From: Metabacillus sediminilitoris
GTDB taxonomy: Bacteria; Bacillota; Bacilli; Bacillales; Bacillaceae
Assembly: GCF_009720625.1 (NCBI RefSeq)
Contig: NZ_CP046266.1
Location: 5,499,501-5,563,500, forward strand
Direction: 5' to 3'
DNA: 64,000 bases
Under the pieces are notes generated by a model. It did not search any database, had not been told where the DNA came from, and saw only the letters and a program-made list of their open reading frames with translations. Positions 58,653 to 64,000 of this stretch are shown here, piece after piece. Positions within the stretch are counted from its first letter, which is position 1. Every line of letters starts with the position of its first letter. A program made the translations under genes and the position numbers.

Positions 58653-58688
58653 AGAAAAAGGATCACCTTCTTTTGGTGACCCTTTTTG
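58653..58688 (-). terminator. Terminator of the Thr/Ala-rich protein gene
   Basis: AAAAAGGGTCACC and GGTGATCCTTTTT on the minus strand around AAAAGAA. Confidence 0.8.
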
Positions 58689-58694
58689 AATGAA

Positions 58695-59423
58695 TTACAT
58701 TTCCTTTCCGTTGTTTCCCTTTTGTTCCAGATGACTCGCAGCCTTTTCTTGTGCGGCTGTAGAAACTTGTTGTCCACGGTTGACTGTTGTTGTGGTTGCA
58801 GTTGTTGAATTAGTTCCCTTCGGCGTGGGTGCAGTGGTTCTCGTTGGTGCTTTTGGGCTTGTCGTAGGCTTCGTTGGTGCTTCAGGCTTTGCGGCTGCAT
58901 TTGTTGAACTAGTTTCCGTCGCTGTGGATGCAGTCGTTCTCGTTGCTGCTTTTGGGCTTGTCGCAGGTTTCGTTGTTGCCTCAGGCTTTGTGGTTCCACT
59001 TGTTGTTTTAGTTCCGGTCGCCGTGGATGCAGTCGTTTCTGTTGGTGCTTTTATACTTGTCACAGTTACCTTTTTTACAGCAGGATTTGTTGTAGTACTC
59101 TTGCTAATTTTTTCCGTATCCTGTTGAATGTCTGCTGTGGCAATCTCACTCTTGTCTCTATTTTTAAAAGCCTCTTGGGAAGCAGGAATATCATGAGAAA
59201 TTTTCGTTTGACCGTCTTTCACATTAGATGTTGGCGTTTGATCTTTCACCGCTTTTTCTTCATGGTCAATTACATCCGCTTTTTTTTGGACTCCGGATAT
59301 AATTAAAGCATTATCTTTTGTTAATCGTTTAGAAGATTCATCGACTAACAACGCGTTGGTGACAGAAAACGTAACAGATCCCGCTAATACCATAGCAAGG
59401 GCTCCCTTGGTTGGTTTGTTCAT
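58695..59423 (-). CDS. Thr/Ala/Pro/Lys-rich secreted or surface protein with tandem repeats
   Basis: 242 residues. A short N-terminal signal-like segment (KGALAMVLAGSVTFSVTNALLV) is followed by a polar part and then, from about residue 128, near-exact 33-residue repeats that begin TTASTAT and end SPKA(A/P)TR, two full copies plus a partial third (99-base period in DNA). Low complexity and Thr/Pro richness suggest an extended stalk at the cell or spore surface. No LPXTG, lipobox or catalytic domain. Convergent with the glycosyltransferase gene; possibly linked to the envelope polymer. Confidence 0.7.
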   Translation of the reverse strand: MNKPTKGALAMVLAGSVTFSVTNALLVDESSKRLTKDNALIISGVQKKADVIDHEEKAVKDQTPTSNVKDGQTKISHDIPASQEAFKNRDKSEIATADIQQDTEKISKSTTTNPAVKKVTVTSIKAPTETTASTATGTKTTSGTTKPEATTKPATSPKAATRTTASTATETSSTNAAAKPEAPTKPTTSPKAPTRTTAPTPKGTNSTTATTTTVNRGQQVSTAAQEKAASHLEQKGNNGKEM

Positions 59424-59595
59424 ATAATTCCCCTTATGTTTTTAGTAATCGTATTAAAAGTATACGAACGAACCAAAATTTATTATGGGGGTATAAAAAA
59501 TTGGGATTCTTTTTATTACCCATTCAACTAGTTCAGTTACCTGTATATATATTGAACTTCTTAAACTAAACATCTTTTATATCTACATTCAACTA

Positions 59596-59651
59596 AAAAA
59601 ACCTCATTTACTTATGGTAAGGTTCTCCATAGTACATCTAAATGAGGTTAA
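59596..59651. repeat. Interspersed hairpin repeat, copy 2
   Basis: Perfect arms AACCTCATTTA (59600-59610) and TAAATGAGGTT (59639-59649); inner stem TATGG/CCATA around TAAGGTTCT. The most complete palindrome of the four copies. Intergenic. Confidence 0.75.
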
Positions 59652-59722
59652 TAAACTTTGTATCCCTGTAAAAAAACTTATGGTTCTAGCTAGAAAATCG
59701 AAAAATGATGGTAAGCATTTCT

Positions 59723-60211
59723 TTAAGTCATGACCTTTTTAAAAGATCTTTCATGCTTAAGCAGCCATTCCTTCCTCCATAAACCACCTGCATAGCCGGT
59801 TAATTTTCCATTTGAACCGATAATTCGATGACAAGGAATCACAATACTTAACTTGTTTTTACCATTTGCACTTCCGACTGCTCTGATGGCTTTTTCATTC
59901 CCAATCAAAACAGCAATATCCTTATATGATCCTGTTTTAGCGTAGGTTATTCTAGTTAAAGCGGTCCACACTGTTTTTTGAAAATTCGTACCCTCAAAGA
60001 TATAGGGAAACGTAAATTCTTGACGTATACCTTTAAAATATTCATCAAGTTGGTCAAAACAATCCATTAATACCTTGGGAACTTCGTCCTGCATGACATT
60101 TTCTGTTTTATCCCGTTCAGAGAACATGATTGAACAGATGCCTTCATCTGTTCCCCATATTTCTATAACTCCAATCGGAGATTCGTATTCTAATTTATGT
60201 AGTTTACTCAT
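59723..60211 (-). CDS. ogt: Methylated-DNA--protein-cysteine methyltransferase
   Basis: 162 residues from ATG 60211, chosen because GGAGGTC lies before it (frame opens at 60241). Suicide repair protein that takes methyl groups from O6-methylguanine onto Cys127 in IVIPCHRIIGSNGKLTGYAGGLWRKEWLLKHE; helix-turn-helix region FQKTVWTALTRITYAKTGSYKDIA. It overlaps the glycosylase gene by eight bases; last gene of the alkylation-repair operon. Confidence 0.95.
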   Translation of the reverse strand: MSKLHKLEYESPIGVIEIWGTDEGICSIMFSERDKTENVMQDEVPKVLMDCFDQLDEYFKGIRQEFTFPYIFEGTNFQKTVWTALTRITYAKTGSYKDIAVLIGNEKAIRAVGSANGKNKLSIVIPCHRIIGSNGKLTGYAGGLWRKEWLLKHERSFKKVMT

Positions 60212-61121
60212 ATAAGGACCTCCATAGATAAAAGGTAGCATATGCTTGCCAACCTTCCCAATTCATTGACATTTCTCTTATTTCCTCTATTGTCGGTTTT
60301 CGCTCAATCCCTAACTGAAGCATTAATGCATGATGAAGGCCGACATCCGCTATTGGAAAAGCAGATGGATAGTGTAAACATTTCATCATCACATAATCTG
60401 CCGTCCATGCTCCTATACCTCTAATACTCATTAAAGATTTTTGAATATGTTGATAATCTTGTTTTTGAAGCAAAATTTCTTTTGACAATTCGCCACTTGT
60501 CATGGCTTTCGCGACGCCAATAATATATTCAGCCTTCCTAACAGTAAATTGAAGTTTCCTTAAATCATCCACTTCTATGGATGCAATTTTTTTGAATTCA
60601 GGAAATAACCAGAACGTGTCTCCCTCGATAGTAAAACTTTCTCCGAATTGTTCAACGAAACGTTTCTTTAATGTATATGCAAATGTTAAATTGATTTGTT
60701 GTCCAATAATCGCCCAGGTCAGCGCTTCAAATAGATCTGGAATACATATTATCCGTAAACCATAATATTTAGGGGCAATTTGTTTCAAAATCATATCTTT
60801 ACTGGCTACTTCATAAAAATCCCCCAACGCTTGATCCAAATCAAACCATTCCCATATATAGGATACTACTTTTTCAAGAGTGCTTATAGATGGGGTACTC
60901 ATTGGGAATTCAACTTGAATTGAATGTGAGGTGCTTCCTATTTTTAATAAAACCACTTCTCCGTTCACTTTTACCAGTTTATATAAATAACCATCTTTTA
61001 TTAGATGCATTACTTCCTGCTCAGATCTACCTAAGAAAACTAAACACTCTTTAAAATTAAATTCGGGAGGCGGATAAATCTCAATAGATAAACCTTTATC
61101 GATCCATTTCATTTCTGTCAT
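60204..61121 (-). CDS. alkA: DNA-3-methyladenine glycosylase II (AlkA-like)
   Basis: 305-residue HhH-GPD glycosylase removing alkylated purines. N-terminal AlkA_N-like region, then FEALTWAIIGQQINLTFAYTLKKRFVE, helix-hairpin-helix MSIRGIGAWTADYVMMKCLHYP and catalytic Asp259 in FPIADVGL. Overlaps the ada gene by four bases and ogt by eight, so translation is coupled. Confidence 0.92.
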   Translation of the reverse strand: MTEMKWIDKGLSIEIYPPPEFNFKECLVFLGRSEQEVMHLIKDGYLYKLVKVNGEVVLLKIGSTSHSIQVEFPMSTPSISTLEKVVSYIWEWFDLDQALGDFYEVASKDMILKQIAPKYYGLRIICIPDLFEALTWAIIGQQINLTFAYTLKKRFVEQFGESFTIEGDTFWLFPEFKKIASIEVDDLRKLQFTVRKAEYIIGVAKAMTSGELSKEILLQKQDYQHIQKSLMSIRGIGAWTADYVMMKCLHYPSAFPIADVGLHHALMLQLGIERKPTIEEIREMSMNWEGWQAYATFYLWRSLYE

Positions 61122-61717
61122 TCCTTATTTAAGAGCGTTCGATATTCACTTGGTGAGGAATTTTTTAAACGTCGAAACACCTTATAAAAATTTGAAGGAC
61201 TTTGAAATCCGACCTCATAGCAAATCTCAAGGTTCGTTCGATCTGTACTTGTAAGAAGATAAGCCGCTTTATCAACTCGTATTTTTTCCAAATAGGTACG
61301 AGGAGTTTCTGAAGTTTCTTGTTTAAATAACCTTTCAAGATAATAAGAACTTACACCAACATGATTTGCAATATCCTGTAATTCAAGCTTTTGTTTATAA
61401 TGATTTACTAAGAACGCAACGACATTTCTGACAAGTTCAATATGTGGAGAATGATCAGATTCTGGTTGACATCTTTTGCAAGCACGAAAACCAGCTTTTT
61501 CAACTTCTTTGATATCATAGAAGAATTCTACATTTATTTTTTTCGGCTTTCTTGATCTACAGGAAGGACGGCAGTAAATTTTGGTTGTTTTCACTGCCGT
61601 AAAAAATAACCCATCATATTTACTATCACAAGCAATGATTTTCTCCCACATTTCTTCAAAAGAAAGATTGATATTAGCCCCCAATATACTCTCCGTCCTT
61701 TCTAGTTTAATCTTCAT
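61118..61717 (-). CDS. adaA: AdaA-type methylphosphotriester methyltransferase and AraC-type activator
   Basis: 199 residues. The N-terminal Ada zinc domain has four cysteines in IYCRPSCRSRKP (49, 53) and ACKRC (80, 83); Cys49 would accept the methyl of a backbone phosphotriester and switch the protein into an activator. The C-terminal AraC helix-turn-helix pair spans LELQDIANHVGVSSYYLERLFKQET and TNLEICYEVGFQSPSNFYKVFRR. The O6-methylguanine domain is separate (ogt), as in B. subtilis adaA/adaB. Overlaps both neighbours. Confidence 0.93.
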   Translation of the reverse strand: MKIKLERTESILGANINLSFEEMWEKIIACDSKYDGLFFTAVKTTKIYCRPSCRSRKPKKINVEFFYDIKEVEKAGFRACKRCQPESDHSPHIELVRNVVAFLVNHYKQKLELQDIANHVGVSSYYLERLFKQETSETPRTYLEKIRVDKAAYLLTSTDRTNLEICYEVGFQSPSNFYKVFRRLKNSSPSEYRTLLNKE

Positions 61718-62477
61718 ATAAATGTGAAGTATCCTTAAACTCTACTAATCGCTCCGCATTCTTTTCCAAAAAAGCAATATAATGGTCAGATAGAGCATTT
61801 CCGAAACTAAAACGTTTAACACCTAATTCCCTAAGCTTATTACAATTCGTTAGTCCAGGTAAAGATAATACATTAAGTGGTGCATTTACAATCATAGTGA
61901 TTTTTCTTATCTCATCATGATCGATCAATCCAGGAACAAATATTCCACTAGCTCCACTCTCCACATAGGACTTAGCTCGATCAATAGTCTCTAGTAATGG
62001 TTTATTGCTCTGTAAATAAGTGTCCGTTCTAGCGTTAATATAAAAATTTTTATAACCATTTTTATCTAGAGCCGATCTAATTTTTGATAAAAGGTTACAG
62101 TGCTCCAATATATCTCTTAACCCTTTTTGTTTTTTCAGTGAATCCTCAATATTTATTCCAGCAACTCCAACATCTGCTGTTTTTAAAACATTGGTAACAA
62201 TTTGTTCCGTGCCATCACCATAGCCTGCCTCAATATCTGCGGAGACAGGTATTTTCACATTTTCTGTAATTGTTTTGATGATTCCAAGATGTTTTTCAAA
62301 ATCAATTAATTCACCATCAGCATATCCAAAAGAATTAGCAATCCCCCAGCTCGTCGTGCCAATCGCTTTAAATCCCACTTTCTCGAGTGTTAAGGCGGAT
62401 AGGATATCCCACGCATTTCCTAAAAATAAAACTTCCTTTGACGTATGCAGCTCATTGAATTTCTGAATTTTATTCAT
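61707..62477 (-). CDS. Isocitrate lyase/PEP mutase-superfamily protein in the Ada operon
   Basis: 256 residues. Barrel motifs: LFLGNAWDILSALTLEKVGFKAIGTTSWGIANSFGYADG, the metal-site segment VSADIEAGYGDG (Asp81, Glu83) and AGINIEDS (Glu111, Asp112). The catalytic loop that reads KKCGH in isocitrate and methylisocitrate lyases is here KKQKGL, without Cys, so it is not a standard lyase. Related proteins act on oxaloacetate, dimethylmalate or phosphonopyruvate; the reaction here is unknown. First gene of the operon, overlapping adaA by 11 bases. Confidence 0.85.
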   Translation of the reverse strand: MNKIQKFNELHTSKEVLFLGNAWDILSALTLEKVGFKAIGTTSWGIANSFGYADGELIDFEKHLGIIKTITENVKIPVSADIEAGYGDGTEQIVTNVLKTADVGVAGINIEDSLKKQKGLRDILEHCNLLSKIRSALDKNGYKNFYINARTDTYLQSNKPLLETIDRAKSYVESGASGIFVPGLIDHDEIRKITMIVNAPLNVLSLPGLTNCNKLRELGVKRFSFGNALSDHYIAFLEKNAERLVEFKDTSHLYED

Positions 62478-62947
62478 TTTATTGCCTCCTAATGGTTGTT
62501 GGACTCATTTTAACAAGGAAGCTATCTTCTTTTCGTCCTCATTCTTGCTCTTATGGTCTATGAAAATGAAAAAGAGAAATTTATTCAATTCCTCTTAAAA
62601 AAACTCATTTACTTATGATACGGTTCACCGTAAGAATACAATGTACATAGTTAGTTTATAACAAAAAGTATTTATATCTATATAATCTCTTCCCCACCAA
62701 TTAGTGTGGGCTCTTAGGTTTCCTGCTCTAACAAAATAAAAAAAATACTCCATTAATATTTATTAATATTCTTTTCGATGTGGTAAAATATTTTGCGTTA
62801 GGGAAACTTTTTTTTGATAGTAATGCATATAATGCAAATAGTCCAAAATCAAACATACAATTTTTTTTTGTACTTATTTTTTACCTAAGGCAAAAAAGTT
62901 TATATAAGAAAAAACAACCTAAATATTTAAAAGGGAGGAGTAGTCGA
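62478..62947. other. Intergenic stretch before the DoxX-like gene
   Basis: 470 AT-rich bases. Holds the promoter region of the leftward repair operon (no clear operator seen), half-copy 3 of the TACGGTTCACC repeat at 62597-62635 and the leader of the DoxX-like gene. Confidence 0.5.
62597..62635. repeat. Interspersed hairpin repeat, copy 3 (left half)
   Basis: Left arm AAACTCATTTA, then CTTATGATACGGTTCACCGT with inner stem TACGG/CCGTA. The right arm TAAATGAGGTT is missing. Confidence 0.6.
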
Positions 62948-63484
62948 ATGGCAATTCAATCAAAAGTAAATAAAAAAAGATGGTTGTTTCCATCTCTTAT
63001 TGTTTTAATGCGTATTCTCTTTGGAATTGGTTGGCTATTAGCTGGAGTAACCAAAATTTCCGAAAAATTATGGTTTAAAGAACCGGGGGTATTTCTGAAT
63101 GAATATTTAATCAGTGCATTAGAGAAGCCAAATGTCACATTATTTTATAAAGTTTTCATTGAAAACGTATTATTAGAATATGTGATGACTTTAAACTATG
63201 TCATTCCTATCGTTCAAATTATTCTTGGTGTACTTATTATAATGGGATTACTTACTATACCATCAATCTTAATCTGTCTCTTTATGCACATTAACTTCAT
63301 ACTTTCTGGAAATATGAATTTAATGAGCCTTGTTCTTTATACGAGTGCGTTTACATTAATCATTTTTAGAACGAAAATTTATCATTTAAGTCTTGATAAG
63401 TATTTTAATCTAGATTTATGTTTACAACCAATGAAAATAAAAGAGAAAACAACAACTCCATGCCACCTGAGAAAGAAATGCTGA
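62948..63484 (+). CDS. DoxX/DoxD-like membrane protein
   Basis: 178 residues from ATG 62948, which follows GGGAGGAG; the open frame starts at 62780 but that part lacks a binding site. Four helices; the N-terminal LMRILFGIGWLLAGVTKISEKLWF and PIVQIILGVLIIMGLLTIP are typical of DoxX proteins, often linked to quinone or thiosulfate:quinone oxidoreductase chemistry. C-terminal tail has two Cys (TPCHLRKKC). Function not established. Confidence 0.8.
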   Translation: MAIQSKVNKKRWLFPSLIVLMRILFGIGWLLAGVTKISEKLWFKEPGVFLNEYLISALEKPNVTLFYKVFIENVLLEYVMTLNYVIPIVQIILGVLIIMGLLTIPSILICLFMHINFILSGNMNLMSLVLYTSAFTLIIFRTKIYHLSLDKYFNLDLCLQPMKIKEKTTTPCHLRKKC

Positions 63485-63505
63485 GTAACACCTAATCTAT
63501 TACCA

Positions 63506-63604
63506 TTAGTTAAATATGTCTATTAACATTAAAGTAATCCAATACAGCAACCCAAGGATATTAAATAATACAAATAAATATAATAAAATTCTAGTAACCT
63601 TCAT
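63506..63604 (-). CDS. 32-residue membrane peptide
   Basis: MKVTRILLYLFVLFNILGLL then YWITLMLIDIFN: one long hydrophobic helix with a positive N-terminus. GGAAG lies eight bases before the ATG at 63604. Convergent with the DoxX-like gene. Reads like a genuine single-span small protein, but too short for certainty. Confidence 0.5.
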   Translation of the reverse strand: MKVTRILLYLFVLFNILGLLYWITLMLIDIFN

Positions 63605-63688
63605 TGTCATTACTTCCTTTACTTATTGATGTTAATAGTGTTTCATAGCAATTATATTCTAAAATAACCTTAACATTACATTAAAGTA

Positions 63689-63735
63689 TATAATAAATTA
63701 CCGTCACTAAAAATTAGTGACGGTAATTTATTATA
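63689..63735. terminator. Perfect 22-base-pair stem with AAA loop
   Basis: Positions 63689-63710 are the exact inverted copy of 63714-63735. The GC-richest part is ACCGTCACTAA/TTAGTGACGGT. A and T run flanks make it usable as terminator, but no gene ends right beside it. Confidence 0.65.
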
Positions 63736-63805
63736 CTTACATCATTACGATTAATTACAATAAGAAAATTGAATAATTCTTTATTCTTTTCTTAAAGGAA
63801 CTTTG

Positions 63806-63853
63806 TACTACTTATGATACGGTTCACCGTATTTTATCTAAATGAGGTTTTTA
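63806..63853. repeat. Interspersed hairpin repeat, copy 4 (right part)
   Basis: ACTTATGATACGGTTCACCG, TATTTTATC and the right arm TAAATGAGGTT as in copy 2; the left arm is replaced by unrelated bases (GGAACTTTGTACT). Confidence 0.6.
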
Positions 63854-64000
63854 TTTTCTCATTTTTAAAAATAGCATAGTTGAAATGTCTCTTGATATAA
63901 TCAATCATATGTGAAAAGTCTATACAGCTAAAGAACATTACTTGCAGCTTTAAAGAAAAGCCTATTCAAGATTTAATGTCCTTGCGTAGGCTTGTTTGCT

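Noticed and set aside
58780..59127. 115-codon Val/Gly/Ala-rich plus-strand frame
   Set aside because: It is the antisense of the Thr/Pro/Ala repeat region, which gives long open frames on both strands by composition.

Overview
The window looks like chromosomal DNA of a low-GC, endospore-forming member of the Bacillaceae. Evidence is a gerA-family germinant receptor operon, a CotF-type coat protein, two sporulation-type sensor kinases, a complete BceRS-BceAB module whose proteins closely resemble those recalled from Bacillus subtilis, S-box and L-box riboswitches in Bacillus contexts, and strong AGGAGG ribosome binding sites with frequent GTG/TTG starts. No rRNA, tRNA, prophage, CRISPR array or transposase gene was seen. 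The genus cannot be fixed from sequence reading alone.

Layout. 0-7 kb: end of an MFS transporter, then a leftward 2-aminoethylphosphonate (AEP) uptake and degradation operon (ATPase, a fused permease/binding protein, phnW, phnX) with a divergent DeoR-type regulator. 7-10 kb: SAM riboswitch and metNIQ. 10-15 kb: an ArsR-SRPBCC fusion regulator, large catalase with a sigma-B-like promoter, and a flavodoxin-like oxidoreductase divergent from a MarR regulator. 15-19 kb: germinant receptor operon in the order B-A-C. 19-21.7 kb: amino acid ABC transporter under a lysine riboswitch, so probably a lysine importer. 21.8-26.3 kb: bceRSAB peptide-antibiotic sensing and detoxification module. 26.5-31 kb: Old Yellow Enzyme, PhnA-like zinc ribbon protein, YqcI/YcgG protein, amidinotransferase-fold hydrolase, CotF-like protein.

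31-37 kb: Leloir galactose operon galK-galE-galT-galM, convergent with a ROK repressor; both promoters carry nearly the same AT-rich palindrome. 37-41 kb: two sensor kinases flanking a decayed lactate dehydrogenase. 41-46.5 kb: a frameshifted gene, helD, small and unknown ORFs, and padR with a ruined HAAS-type membrane gene. 46.8-49 kb: PerR-type control region and ahpCF. 49-50 kb: two copies of a multi-hairpin repeat, one lying inside a broken XRE-regulator gene. 50-54.4 kb: unknown gene, OpuD-like BCCT transporter, truncated GGDEF gene, Gfo/Idh/MocA dehydrogenase. 54.9-58.6 kb: a 1234-residue protein joining GH18, polysaccharide deacetylase and family-2 glycosyltransferase domains. 58.7-59.4 kb: Thr/Ala/Pro-rich surface protein. 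59.7-62.5 kb: leftward alkylation-repair operon with a PEP mutase/isocitrate lyase-family gene first, then adaA, alkA, ogt. 62.9-64 kb: DoxX-like membrane protein, a 32-residue membrane peptide and hairpin repeats.

The most unusual points are the read-through fusion of AEP permease and lipoprotein, the repeat lying in a gene, a second family of small hairpin repeats around a TACGGTTCACC core, the three-domain exopolysaccharide enzyme, and the PEP mutase-like enzyme tied by overlaps to the Ada operon. The window also holds six visibly decaying genes. No wholly new defence or mobile system was recognised.
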